64,000 nucleotides of DNA from SZUA-368 sp028533045 (GTDB lineage: Bacteria; Spirochaetota; Spirochaetia; DSM-2461). The notes under the pieces were generated by a model that saw only the letters and a list, made by a program, of their open reading frames with translations, did no database searches and was not told where the DNA came from. Each line of letters begins with the position of its first letter. The stretch's first letter is position 1. The position numbers and the translations under genes were made by a program. Positions 51,795 through 60,651 of the stretch are shown in pieces. Location: the NCBI GenBank assembly GCA_050031985.1, contig JBNAIG010000019.1, positions 211,114-275,113 of the forward strand, written 5' to 3'.

Positions 51795-52430
51795 ATGAAC
51801 ATTATTGATTTAAGCCATCCTATTATGGAGGATATGCCCGTTTACCCCGGTACGGAAACGCCCCAAATTAGGGAGGCCTGCACCCTGGATAAAGATGGGT
51901 TTAGGGAGAAGCTTCTAACCATGTTTAGTCATACGGGAACTCATATGGACGCCCCCTGTCATATTCTCAAGGAGGCTCCCGCTCTGGATGATTTGCCGAT
52001 TGATAATTTTACGGGAAAGGCCTTTGTTCTTAATGCTGATTTGGGAACGGGAGGCGTGGTGGAGGAAAAGGTCATTCTGGAAGCTTCAGAAGCTATTTCT
52101 CAAGCCGAATTCCTACTTGTTCATACCGGCTGGAGCCGTTACTGGGGGCGGGAGGAGTATTACGGTAAGTTTCCCGTTCTTTCCGAAGCCGCTGCTCGCG
52201 CCTTAGCCGCGTTAGGTCTTAAGGGAATCGGTTTTGACTGTATCTCTGCCGATTCCATGGATGCGCCCAAGCTACCCAACCACCGAATATTCCTGGGGGC
52301 GGGCATGGTTATTATTGAAAACTTATGCCGACTGGAAGAACTGCCCCAAGAGGGAGCTGAGTTTTTTGCTTTTCCCTTGAAGATCAAAGAAGCCGACGGG
52401 TCTCCCGTAAGAGCGGTGGGGCGGTACTAG
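51795..52430 (+). CDS. Cyclase-family metal-dependent hydrolase (kynurenine formamidase-like)
   Basis: 211 residues. SHPIMEDMPVYPGTETP at the start and the metal motif SHTGTHMDAPCHI (HxGTHxDxPxH) identify the cyclase/KynB family; GFDCISADS and the C-terminal sheet follow. Members hydrolyse N-formylkynurenine or related amides and lactones. No tryptophan-degradation genes are adjacent, so the substrate is open. The 3' end overlaps the MATE gene by 4 bp. Confidence 0.88.
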   Translation: MNIIDLSHPIMEDMPVYPGTETPQIREACTLDKDGFREKLLTMFSHTGTHMDAPCHILKEAPALDDLPIDNFTGKAFVLNADLGTGGVVEEKVILEASEAISQAEFLLVHTGWSRYWGREEYYGKFPVLSEAAARALAALGLKGIGFDCISADSMDAPKLPNHRIFLGAGMVIIENLCRLEELPQEGAEFFAFPLKIKEADGSPVRAVGRY

Positions 52431-53785
52431 ATAGATTCTGTCGGCGGTAGTATTTTTTTTGATTCCCTTTTAACCGCAAAAAAGGAGAGTACCCCCAGGG
52501 CAATAAAGCTGATGAGTATGGCCAGGAAGACTCCGTTTAATCCTAACAGGCCCGGCAGCAGATAGGCGAGGGGGACCGCTACTACGCCTATCTGGAAAAG
52601 GGATAATCCCCCGGCCAGAAAGGGTTTGTGGTAGACGTTGAGTACGGAGGCGGCGACTTGTCCGCAGCCATAGAGGCCGTAGCCAATCGGGACTATCATC
52701 AGGTAGGCCGCAGCGGTATGGCGGACGGTGGGGTCGTCATTAAAGAAGCCTGCGAGATAGCGGCCGGTAAAGAACAGGATGAGGGCCGCCAGAATTCCGC
52801 CGATGTGGGAGAACTGGCGCATCCGGCGGATGCCTTTTTGGGCGCGGTCATAGTTCTGGGCCCCCAGGTTTTGCCCCACGAAAACCGCCGCTGTCACAGC
52901 CAGGGCGCTAAAAAGGGCCAGAACCACCCCTTCTATTTTTGCCGCCACCCCAAAGCCGGCTACCGCTTCGTGTCCGTAACCGGCCAAAATGGACGTAAAT
53001 ATGGCCGTTCCCAGGGGCAGAATGGCTTTAATTGCCGAATTGGGAAGGCCAATGTGAAAGAGGGCTTTCCAGGTCTTCCATACTTTGCCGGGAGTAAGGC
53101 CGCGAAAGGTAATCAGTTTTTCTCTGAATATTTGAATAAGGAAGGAGACTATCGTTGCGATGGCACGGGAAAGCAGGGTGGCTACGGCAGCGCCGGCTAT
53201 ACCCATCTCCGGGAAGGGGCCTATGCCAAAGATGAGAATGGGGTCCATGACGGCGTTGACCACTGCTACGGTAAGCATGACAAAGGCGGGGGTAAAGGTG
53301 TCTCCCAGGCCGCGGAGAATAGAGTCGCTTAACATGGGGATAACCATGAAGGCGGTGCCTGCGTACCAGATTCGCATATAGGATTTGATGTAGGGCATCA
53401 GCTCCTCTCCGGCGCCGAGCAAGCGGAAAACCGGCTCTATCGTAACGTGGCCTATAAGCCCCAGCAGGGCAGCCAGTGATATGCCCAGTATGAGGGAGGA
53501 GGTGGCCAGTAGTTTTTCCTCTTCCCTGTTCTGGTTTCCCACAGCCCGGGAAAAGAGGGTCATTGAACCCACGCCTATCCCAAAGACCAGACTGTTTATT
53601 ACCATGACTACGGGGAAGGTAAAGGAGATGGCTGCCAATTCCAGGGCGCCCAGTCGGCCGACGAAGTAGGTATCCACCACATTGAAGATCATGAGGCCCA
53701 GCATACCCACTATGGAGGGAATGGTTAGGCGGATGATGGTTTTTGATAGGGGGCCGGTTAGGATGGCCTGGCGTTTTTCTTGCAT
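52427..53785 (-). CDS. MATE-family efflux transporter
   Basis: 452 residues with 12 hydrophobic segments in two similar halves (IFNVVDTYFVGRLGALELAA in the first, and GFGVAAKIEGVVLALFSALA with FVGQNLGAQ in the second). Na+- or H+-driven export of cationic drugs or metabolites across the inner membrane. Not clearly in an operon; the sensor kinase gene lies 31 bp upstream on the same strand. Confidence 0.92.
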   Translation of the reverse strand: MQEKRQAILTGPLSKTIIRLTIPSIVGMLGLMIFNVVDTYFVGRLGALELAAISFTFPVVMVINSLVFGIGVGSMTLFSRAVGNQNREEEKLLATSSLILGISLAALLGLIGHVTIEPVFRLLGAGEELMPYIKSYMRIWYAGTAFMVIPMLSDSILRGLGDTFTPAFVMLTVAVVNAVMDPILIFGIGPFPEMGIAGAAVATLLSRAIATIVSFLIQIFREKLITFRGLTPGKVWKTWKALFHIGLPNSAIKAILPLGTAIFTSILAGYGHEAVAGFGVAAKIEGVVLALFSALAVTAAVFVGQNLGAQNYDRAQKGIRRMRQFSHIGGILAALILFFTGRYLAGFFNDDPTVRHTAAAYLMIVPIGYGLYGCGQVAASVLNVYHKPFLAGGLSLFQIGVVAVPLAYLLPGLLGLNGVFLAILISFIALGVLSFFAVKRESKKILPPTESI

Positions 53786-53816
53786 GTTCAGGGTGTATCA
53801 CAAAAGGAATCAGCTG

Positions 53817-55997
53817 TCAACGAAGGGGAGTTTCCAGGGGCAGTCTTATTCGGAAAAGAGAACCCTTGCCCTCTTCGCTCTTAACGGTAACCGTTCCCCC
53901 TAAACTGTGGATGATCCCCCGGGCGGAGGAGAGGCCCATCCCTTTTTTCCCCTCTTCCTGTTTGGTTGAGAAAAAGGGGTCGAAAATCCGTTCCTGCAGC
54001 TCCCGGCTAATCCCTTTTCCCGTATCGGATATTTCCAGGACATACCAGGATTGTCCGTCACGATCCTCACGTTGGGATCGCATGGTCAGGACACCTCCTT
54101 CGGTCATGGCTTCCCAGCCGTTACGGGCGATGTTCATTATAGCCATATGGAGTTGCTCCCGGTTTCCTGTTATGTAGTAATCCTCATCGCTTAACTCCCC
54201 TTGCAAGGTGTATTTTTTTTCGTCCTCTGTGGCGAGTTCTTCATACATATTTTTTATCAGTTCGCTAAGGCAAAAGCAGGTCTTTTTCTTTAGGTCGTGA
54301 TTGGTCAATGCCATTAACTGTTCCGTTAGTGAGGCTGAATCTGCGCTTGCTTTGAGAATGATATCCAGGGCTTCTATTAGGTGAGGATCGTCCGGCTTCT
54401 CCTGAAGGCAGAGGTCGGCATATCCCATAATCATGGTCAGTTTATTGTTGAAATCATGGGCGATCCCTCCGGCAATCTGGCTTATGGTCTTTTGCTTAAC
54501 CTCTTCCCGGGTTTGCAGCTCTATCTCTTTCTGGAGGGTTATATCGTCAATTATCCAAACGATTCCCTTATTCGGATCGGGAGGGATTTTCTTATCTATT
54601 GTTTTTCCCGTTACTTTAAAACATCTCTTGTCGCCCTTGAGCATGGCCGCCGTTATCTCCCGGGAAACCAGACCTTCTGTGAGAAGTGTTTCTATGCCTA
54701 TGGCCTCGAAAACGGTTTGCTGGTCATGGACCAGAGGGAGAATATCAATCGTTTTCCCCACCGCATCTTTTGGGGAAGAGAAGCCAAAAAGCTCGCAGAA
54801 CTTTGGGTTAACCCGGCTTAAAATATGATTTTTTCCCATGAAGACGATACCCACATTGGAGTGCATAAATATGGCCGAGGTTTCCATAAGAGCCCGCTCT
54901 GTCTTTTCAAAGGCCAGGCGAAGTTTACGTTGGAAGCTGTTTAGCTTTTTGATATTCAGACGGGCAAGAAGGAGAAAAAGAAGGAGAATCAGGGCGACCA
55001 AAATCAGGATTTCCCTAATGTAGGTGATGTAGAAGGGCACCGGTTTATTTACAAATGTTATGGAGTTGTTGCGTCTGGAGACTCTAAGGCGGAATTTTTT
55101 CATTATTTGCCAATCCATAAAACATGAGGTGGTGCGGTAATCGTCTCCGAAGGCGCCCTTGTCTATATAGTCGGTCAGGGCTCGGAACATTTCCGCCCCC
55201 GAAGTTTTCCCGTCAATCATTATGCCCCCGGCGCAACCGGTTCCTATGATCGAGTTCCAAAAACTATAGATGGGGATAGGCGATATTTCCGCCAACTCTC
55301 CTACCGCGTCCCGGGGAATCAAGGTGTTTCCCTCTTCGTCCCAAAAGAAGGGGGTATAGAAGGCAATGCTGTCTGTCTTCTGTTTTTTCAACTGTTCCTT
55401 TATGTCTTCCATATTGTGGAATTCCAATACGGTCAGAGGAATGCCACGCTCTTCCATAAGCGATTCCAGGCCCTTTTTAACTTTCTGGAAATTGGGGGAG
55501 TCCTGATAGAGAAGTACAGCTTGCCGGGTATGAGGATTCTGAGCCAGGGCCATGTCCAGAGTTTGGGATATGCTCACTTCGTAGCCTGCTTCGAGCAGTT
55601 CTATACCCGGCTGAGGTTCCAGATAGCTAGTCGTATAGATAACACGGGGATAAATGTCCCTAAAGAAGGGATCCTCATAGGTAAAGAGTGCGGCCTGGGT
55701 GGATTCGGCGATAACACCGTCGAATTCTATATTCCTGTATTTATTAGCAAGATAGGCGGACCACTCCTCATTGTCCATTGAATCTTTCAGGCGCATAAAA
55801 TCCATGTTTTCGAAATACAGTTCCACCTTGCTTTCATAAAGGCTTCGTCCTTCCTGTATGCCTTCGGAAAGATTTTTAACCCAGGTAAGGTCTCTGTGAT
55901 AGGAATTCATTATAAGAATATGTTTTACATCGTCCCGGGCGGTCAGGGGGAAGGAGAGAATGATAAATAACAGATAGAAGAGATATTTTCGAAACAC
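53817..55997 (-). CDS. Sensor histidine kinase with periplasmic ABC-type binding domain and PAS
   Basis: 726 residues: signal/anchor helix (1-20), a periplasmic ABC_sub_bind-like domain (about 25-305: HILIMNSYHRDLTWVKNL, then VIYTTSYLEPQPG), a membrane helix (about 327-348), a PAS domain (about 370-470), and a kinase core with IAHDFNNKLTMIMGYADL (phospho-acceptor His) and the ATPase boxes ISDTGKGISRELQERIFDPFFSTK and GMGLSSARGI. No receiver domain and no response regulator gene adjacent. It lies just downstream of a tripartite tricarboxylate transporter operon and might sense its substrate. Confidence 0.88.
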   Translation of the reverse strand: MFRKYLFYLLFIILSFPLTARDDVKHILIMNSYHRDLTWVKNLSEGIQEGRSLYESKVELYFENMDFMRLKDSMDNEEWSAYLANKYRNIEFDGVIAESTQAALFTYEDPFFRDIYPRVIYTTSYLEPQPGIELLEAGYEVSISQTLDMALAQNPHTRQAVLLYQDSPNFQKVKKGLESLMEERGIPLTVLEFHNMEDIKEQLKKQKTDSIAFYTPFFWDEEGNTLIPRDAVGELAEISPIPIYSFWNSIIGTGCAGGIMIDGKTSGAEMFRALTDYIDKGAFGDDYRTTSCFMDWQIMKKFRLRVSRRNNSITFVNKPVPFYITYIREILILVALILLLFLLLARLNIKKLNSFQRKLRLAFEKTERALMETSAIFMHSNVGIVFMGKNHILSRVNPKFCELFGFSSPKDAVGKTIDILPLVHDQQTVFEAIGIETLLTEGLVSREITAAMLKGDKRCFKVTGKTIDKKIPPDPNKGIVWIIDDITLQKEIELQTREEVKQKTISQIAGGIAHDFNNKLTMIMGYADLCLQEKPDDPHLIEALDIILKASADSASLTEQLMALTNHDLKKKTCFCLSELIKNMYEELATEDEKKYTLQGELSDEDYYITGNREQLHMAIMNIARNGWEAMTEGGVLTMRSQREDRDGQSWYVLEISDTGKGISRELQERIFDPFFSTKQEEGKKGMGLSSARGIIHSLGGTVTVKSEEGKGSLFRIRLPLETPLR

Positions 55998-56053
55998 AGA
56001 TCCTCTCCCGGATGTCTTTAAGTTTAATTGATAGAAGGGGCATATGCAAATAA

Positions 56054-56082
56054 GAAAAAAGGGATCGTCGAAACGATCCCTT
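56054..56082 (-). terminator. Rho-independent terminator of the tct operon
   Basis: On the minus strand, a perfect 10-bp stem AAGGGATCGT (arms 56059-56068 and 56073-56082, 4-nt loop) runs into a T-rich tract (56054-56060). It separates the transporter operon from the sensor kinase gene. Confidence 0.85.
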
Positions 56083-56105
56083 ATAAAAACAATTCAGACA
56101 GCCTT

Positions 56106-57623
56106 CTAGGCTTGAGGTTCTTCCGCCGTTTCCTCCGCGGCTTTTTTATCCATTTTAACTAGTCGTCGGTAGCTACTGATAATAACGAAAACGGCGAGTA
56201 CCAGGAAAAGCACGCTTATGGGCCGGGTAAAGAAAATCGCCGGGTTTCCGTGGGAAAGCATAAGGGCGCGGCGCATGTTCTGTTCCGCCATCGGGCCAAG
56301 GATCAGGGCCAGCAGAATGGGGGAGACGGAGAAGCCGCCGTACTCCATAAAGTAGGCCAGGATTCCAATGACAAGGGCCAGTCCCACATCAAAGAAGCTG
56401 AAACGCATGGCGTAGGAGCCCATGATACAGAGCAGGAAGATAACAGGCGTCAGCACCTTGCGGTCGATGTTGATGAGCCGGGCGAAGAGCCGTGAACCGC
56501 TCAGTCCGATGATGAGCAGGGCCAGCTGACAGAGGATCATACCGGCAAAAATGGGGTACACGATGTCCAGGTGGTCCCTAAAAAGGAGGGGCCCCGGCTG
56601 GAGTCCGTGAATGGTCAAAGCTCCAAGCAGTACGGCGGTTACCGCGTCTCCCGGGATACCCAGAGTCAGCATGGGGATCATCGCTCCCCCGGTGGCGCCG
56701 TTATTGGCCGCTTCCGGCGCAGCAATTCCTTCCAGGGCGCCGTTACCGAATTCTTCCGGGTGTTTGGAGGTTCTGCGCGCTTCTCCGTAGGCGATAAAGG
56801 CGGCAATATCGCAGCCCAGACCCGGTACGGAACCGATAAAGGCTCCCAGGGTCCCCGACTTAATCATAGTGGGGATGAGCTTGAGGGTCTCCTTACCCTT
56901 GGGGAGAATTTTGCCCACATTCGATTTGATGTGGGGAATGATCTCCATCTTTTCGATGTTACGGAACACCTGGGCAAAGCCGAAGAGACCGATGAGGGCG
57001 GGAATAAAGGTAATTCCTCCCAGCAGGTTTTGGTTGCCAAAGGCGAATCGGGGGACACCGGAGAGGGGGTCAAAGCCGATGGTGGTCAGGATGAGACCGA
57101 ACAGGGCCGAGATGACTCCCTTAATCAGGGATTTGCCCGAGATAGAGACGATCATGGAAAGGCCGAAGATGGCCAGGGCGAAAAATTCGGGGGGACCGAA
57201 TTTCAGTCCGACCTTGGCGATCTGGGGAGAGAGAAAGGACATGATGATGGCTCCGATCGTACCGCCCGCGAAGGAGGCTATCGTGGCGATCCCAATGGCC
57301 TTCCCCGCTTCTCCTCTCTGGGAAAGGGGGTGCCCGTCCAGCAGAGTGGCCGCAGCCGCAGGAGTGCCGGGGGTTCGAATCAGGATACCCGAAATAGAAC
57401 CGCCGTAGATTCCTCCGGAAAAGATCCCCATGAGCATGAGGAGTCCCTGAATGGGGGGCATGCTAAAGGTAAAGGGAATCAGCAGGGCACAACCCATGGT
57501 GGCTGTAAGGCCGGGGAGGGAGCCCAGAATAATTCCCGATGTGACGCCTATGACGATAAAAATCAGGCTTACCGGATTGGTAAAGATGGTCTGGAAGGCA
57601 TCAAGTAAATACATAAAGCTCAT
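56106..57623 (-). CDS. tctA: Tripartite tricarboxylate transporter, large membrane subunit TctA
   Basis: 505 residues with about 11-12 membrane segments. GSLPGLTATMGCALLIPFTF is the conserved N-terminal motif, GGSISGILIRTPGTPAAAATLLDG the second, and the repeat of this motif in the second half includes GSVPGLGCDIAAFIAYGEARR. Works with TctB and TctC to import a carboxylate using the ion gradient. Start overlaps the tctB stop by 1 nt. A short Lys/Glu-rich tail follows the last helix. Confidence 0.93.
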   Translation of the reverse strand: MSFMYLLDAFQTIFTNPVSLIFIVIGVTSGIILGSLPGLTATMGCALLIPFTFSMPPIQGLLMLMGIFSGGIYGGSISGILIRTPGTPAAAATLLDGHPLSQRGEAGKAIGIATIASFAGGTIGAIIMSFLSPQIAKVGLKFGPPEFFALAIFGLSMIVSISGKSLIKGVISALFGLILTTIGFDPLSGVPRFAFGNQNLLGGITFIPALIGLFGFAQVFRNIEKMEIIPHIKSNVGKILPKGKETLKLIPTMIKSGTLGAFIGSVPGLGCDIAAFIAYGEARRTSKHPEEFGNGALEGIAAPEAANNGATGGAMIPMLTLGIPGDAVTAVLLGALTIHGLQPGPLLFRDHLDIVYPIFAGMILCQLALLIIGLSGSRLFARLINIDRKVLTPVIFLLCIMGSYAMRFSFFDVGLALVIGILAYFMEYGGFSVSPILLALILGPMAEQNMRRALMLSHGNPAIFFTRPISVLFLVLAVFVIISSYRRLVKMDKKAAEETAEEPQA

Positions 57624-58099
57624 TAGAACCCTCCCGTAATGGCCCGGATGAGGATTCCCTCGGGGAGGGGAATCTTGAGGAAAAAGTAAAATATACCGTA
57701 TACGGCCAGGTTGACCGCCACACAGTTGATTATTCGTTTAACAAGACCCTTTTGGCCGATGAATGTCATAAGGACAAAGAGGAAGGCCAGGGTGGAAAGG
57801 AAAAAGCCGAATACCTGCATGAGTAAAAGGTAGGCTATAGCTATTCCCAAGGTGATGCTGGAGCGGATAAAGCCTTTTTTATCGATGGTCTCCTTGAGGG
57901 GGCGTGATTTCCCCTTTACTGCTTGTACAATGAGGAGGATCGATGTGACGAAAAGGCCCACCGCCAAAACCTGGGGAAAAAAGTTGGGTCCGTACTGAAA
58001 AACGCCGGCTCCCTTATACTGATTGGCGTATAAAAAAACTATCAAACTGAAGAGGGCCAAGGCGGACCCCGCTCCTATGTCGATGCGTTTGCTATTCAT
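57623..58099 (-). CDS. tctB: Tripartite tricarboxylate transporter, small membrane subunit TctB
   Basis: 158 residues with four membrane segments (about 9-26, 44-62, 78-107 and 125-148), beginning with IDIGAGSALALFSLIVFLYA and containing GPNFFPQVLAVGLF as in TctB/DUF1468. Partner of TctA. 54 bp downstream of tctC. Confidence 0.85.
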   Translation of the reverse strand: MNSKRIDIGAGSALALFSLIVFLYANQYKGAGVFQYGPNFFPQVLAVGLFVTSILLIVQAVKGKSRPLKETIDKKGFIRSSITLGIAIAYLLLMQVFGFFLSTLAFLFVLMTFIGQKGLVKRIINCVAVNLAVYGIFYFFLKIPLPEGILIRAITGGF

Positions 58100-58153
58100 T
58101 TTGTTCTCCGTGGAAAAGGTCCCCCGCCCGGTGAGGACAGGGAACCTAAGGGT

Positions 58154-59128
58154 TTATTTAAGGAGTCCTACCGACTCAATAGTAGGCGTTAATACGTCTT
58201 CCATATTGGAAAGGAAACCTTCAAATCCGGCGGCATCTTCGTAAACGAGAACCAGTCCCACTTCGTCACAGAAAGCTCTGAACTCGGGGTCGTCAAACAT
58301 TTTTTTGAAACCTTCTTCCAGGATAGCTACACGTTCTGCGGGAACACCCTTGGGAAGGGCGAGGCCTCTCCAGTCAAGAACGGGAGCTTTGATATCGTAA
58401 CCGGCTTCTACGAGGGTGGGGATTTCGGGAGCGGCGGGCTCTTCAACAACGTTGTTTACACAGAGAACCTTAACTTCCCCTGCTTCGTAAAGCTGCTTGA
58501 TTTCGGCAATACCGGCAACACCTACATCTACGTGGCCGCCGAGGACGGCGGAACGGGCGGGAGCGGCCCCATCGAAGGGGACGTAGTTGAGTTCTACACC
58601 CTGCTCGGTGGCGAAGGAAGCGGCGGAAAGGTGCTTGTCTCCACCGGCTCCGGTATGTCCCAGAGATACTTTTCCGGGATTGGCTTTGGCGTAATCAATC
58701 AGGTCTTTGAGAGTGTCCCACTGGGAGTCAGCCTTTACATAAAGTACGGCGGCGCTCTGGTTAAGCAGCTGGAGCAGCTCAAAATCTTCGTAGGAAAGGT
58801 CGGCCAGACCCATCAGCTCATAGGTACTGAGACCAAAAGTGATCATACCTACAGTGTAGCCGTCGGCACGGGAGGTGGAGGCGGCAGACATCCCTACTAC
58901 ACCCTGACCACCGGTTTTGTTAACTACATTTACGTTAACGCCCAGATACTGGTCGGCATTTTTAACGAGGGCCCGGGCAATGGTATCGGTCCCGCCACCG
59001 GCAGACCAGGGAACGATAAGGGTAAGATCCTTGTTGGGGAAATCGCTTGCCCCTTCGCCCTGTCCTTCTGCAAATACTGCTGCGCAGGTCAAGAGAAGAA
59101 CCGCTAACAATAAAGCCATCTTTTTCAT
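58154..59128 (-). CDS. tctC: Tripartite tricarboxylate transporter, periplasmic binding protein TctC
   Basis: 324 residues, signal peptide MKKMALLLAVLLLTCAAVFAEG. The Bug/TctC fold starts with FPNKDLTLIVPWSAGGGTDTIARAL, with NKTGGQGVVG next and GHTGAGGDKHLSA in the ligand region, then VLDWRGLALPKGVP. Binds a carboxylate in the periplasm and passes it to TctAB. Substrate unknown. Good AAGGAG ribosome site. Confidence 0.93.
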   Translation of the reverse strand: MKKMALLLAVLLLTCAAVFAEGQGEGASDFPNKDLTLIVPWSAGGGTDTIARALVKNADQYLGVNVNVVNKTGGQGVVGMSAASTSRADGYTVGMITFGLSTYELMGLADLSYEDFELLQLLNQSAAVLYVKADSQWDTLKDLIDYAKANPGKVSLGHTGAGGDKHLSAASFATEQGVELNYVPFDGAAPARSAVLGGHVDVGVAGIAEIKQLYEAGEVKVLCVNNVVEEPAAPEIPTLVEAGYDIKAPVLDWRGLALPKGVPAERVAILEEGFKKMFDDPEFRAFCDEVGLVLVYEDAAGFEGFLSNMEDVLTPTIESVGLLK

Positions 59129-59160
59129 AAAAAAACTCCTTAAAGTATATTCTTCCTATG

Positions 59161-59634
59161 TCAGTCCAAATAGGGTGACATGGGATTTTCCGATTTAAAC
59201 TTTTGATACTCCGCCTGGGCCAGCTGCTGAATAGCCACAGCCATCAAACCGCATACCAGTACATCGTACCAGCCTTCCACACCACTGGCTCCGACGATCA
59301 CTCCTTCGTGCTCGAAGGAACCGTAAAAGGCCACATCTCCCGTTTTAAGGGTGGCCGGAGCTATAAGATGCTTGTGTACATTGCTTTTCCCGTCACGCCA
59401 GGCCTGTTTAGCCTTGCCCCGGGCCAAATCGTCATAGGGATTGGCCCAGCCGCTCTTGTCGGTGAGGGAAAATTCCGCCAGGATAGCTTCCTCGAAGCTC
59501 GCTTCCCAGGGTTTAACGGCGGGATTCATCACAACGATATGCATGTCCTCTCTTTTTGCCTTCTCTTTGAGAAGTTTCTTGATGGACGGTTCGAGCAGTT
59601 CGTAAGCCTGCTCTGCGATATTTTTAAGATCCAT
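59161..59634 (-). CDS. Conserved-looking protein of unknown function, first gene of the tct operon
   Basis: 157 residues from the ATG at 59634 (AAGGAGAG at the right distance; an upstream in-frame start at 59658 lacks one). No signal peptide or membrane segment; helical N-terminus (DLKNIAEQAYELLEPSIKKL), a mixed middle and a Gly-rich GVIVGASGVEGWYDVLVCGL followed by a helix. It loosely recalls the GlcG/HbpS family, but the match is not strong enough to call. It lies 32 bp before tctC, so its function is probably tied to the imported carboxylate. Confidence 0.6.
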   Translation of the reverse strand: MDLKNIAEQAYELLEPSIKKLLKEKAKREDMHIVVMNPAVKPWEASFEEAILAEFSLTDKSGWANPYDDLARGKAKQAWRDGKSNVHKHLIAPATLKTGDVAFYGSFEHEGVIVGASGVEGWYDVLVCGLMAVAIQQLAQAEYQKFKSENPMSPYLD

Positions 59635-59639
59635 AAAAT

Positions 59640-59950
59640 CTCTCCTTAAATAAATCATAGTAGATGGGTTGGGAAAATGAAAATAATTTAGTCAATTTTG
59701 TTTTCATAGAAGAGTCCTTGCCTATTCATAAAATACTAGTAATTTTGTTTTATTTCTTGGTATATATCGAAGATGGGTTGGTTAATATGTGCAAATTAGG
59801 CGGGTTGGGAATCTTACTGTTGATCAAATCGTTGATAATTTTCGTCACCATCGAATATTAGATATAGATTTTCTTGTTCTGTGGATTTAAAAAGAAAGCG
59901 TTCTTATTAGAAAACACCTACTATCTTATAATAATAATTTCCTTTTTGAA
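59640..59950. other. AT-rich intergenic stretch, start of the accessory region
   Basis: About 310 bp with much lower GC than the DNA to its left. A 65-codon open frame (59664-59861) exists but lacks a ribosome site and has the composition of random AT-rich DNA. No promoter, terminator, tRNA or attachment site was recognised. It marks the left edge of the accessory segment. Confidence 0.5.
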
Positions 59951-60265
59951 TTATATTAATCCTTCGTCCACAACCATTTCGTAATGCTTATTAATTTTAT
60001 TTTTTAAATCGATTTCAATTTGATAATAACGAGAAATGCTTAGGACTGAGGTTAAAACATCAAAAACTTCTTTTGTTAAATTTTCTTTATCTGGTTCACC
60101 ATGTTTTTCAATTTTCCGGCCTCGTTTTTCAATATTATGAACTGCAGAAGCAAGTTCACCTGATTCTTCAAGTAATCTTGATAAAATCATATAGGGATTT
60201 TTATTTCCTGAGAATTTATTATTCAATCCATCACATACGCCGTACAATTTCTCAATTTGATCCAT
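59951..60265 (-). CDS. MazG-like nucleotide pyrophosphohydrolase-type protein
   Basis: 104 residues, one all-alpha NTP-pyrophosphatase module. The first metal helix is RLLEESGELASAVHNIE (E-x-x-E) and the second is LTKEVFDVLTSVLSIS (E-x-x-D), the MazG arrangement. Members hydrolyse NTPs or modified nucleotides to the monophosphate, and small versions are common on phages and defence islands. The ATG at 60265 has GGGG before it and lies inside the 3' end of the truncated antitoxin gene. Confidence 0.65.
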   Translation of the reverse strand: MDQIEKLYGVCDGLNNKFSGNKNPYMILSRLLEESGELASAVHNIEKRGRKIEKHGEPDKENLTKEVFDVLTSVLSISRYYQIEIDLKNKINKHYEMVVDEGLI

Positions 60266-60399
60266 GTTTTCCCCTTTTCTATACGAGCATTTTTCAACAT
60301 TGCTCCAATCTTGAAATTCTCATATCCGATATCAAATCCTTCAGCAAAGGATTTATCATTTTCTTTTCTTGGATTTATATATTTTTCTAAATCACTCAT
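60223..60399 (-). pseudogene. Truncated HigA-type antitoxin, helix-turn-helix lost
   Basis: 58 residues from the ATG at 60399 with a strong AAGGAG. The N-terminus (SFAEGFDIGYENFKIGAMLK, then NARIEKG) is the usual lead-in of XRE-type antitoxins of HigA/RelB-like pairs. The next residues should be the helix-turn-helix (typically LTQEELA), but here the frame runs into unrelated KTWIKLRNCTAYVMD, which is the MazG start region read in another frame. A deletion seems to have fused the antitoxin stub to the MazG-like gene. No toxin gene is present. Confidence 0.55.
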
Positions 60400-60553
60400 C
60401 TGTTTCTCCTTAACCAATCATTCTTTCTCTTCTCTGCTAAATTAATCTCGGATTTTGGTGTCTATTGCGTTTTCTTCTGAAAACCGTTTGTGGGATTTAT
60501 ACTATTATTTTTAGGGCATGAAATTCTACCGAAAACAACATAACAAAAGTTAT

Positions 60554-60649
60554 GTACACAGCATGTACATATACAATGGAATATGTACAAATATTTGCAA
60601 AAAAGGTACATGAATGATTGATACGTTCAAGAAATGTGATAATATGTAC
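60554..60649. promoter_or_regulatory. Phased GTAC repeats upstream of fic
   Basis: GTAC occurs at 60554, 60565, 60585, 60606 and 60646, most within TGTACA/ATGTAC. The spacings are 11, 20, 21 and 40 bp, close to whole helix turns. Two of them form a perfect inverted repeat GTACATAT-(8)-ATATGTAC (60565-60588). The last lies 2 bp before the fic start. Looks like an array of operator half-sites. Confidence 0.55.
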
Positions 60650-60651
60650 TT

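Noticed and set aside
59664..59861. 65-residue open frame on the plus strand
   Set aside because: It has no ribosome site, no recognisable domain and the composition of translated AT-rich non-coding DNA.
59951..60399. Complete toxin-antitoxin pair
   Set aside because: The antitoxin lacks its DNA-binding part and the overlapping gene is MazG-like pyrophosphohydrolase, not the MazF toxin or a RelE/HigB toxin.
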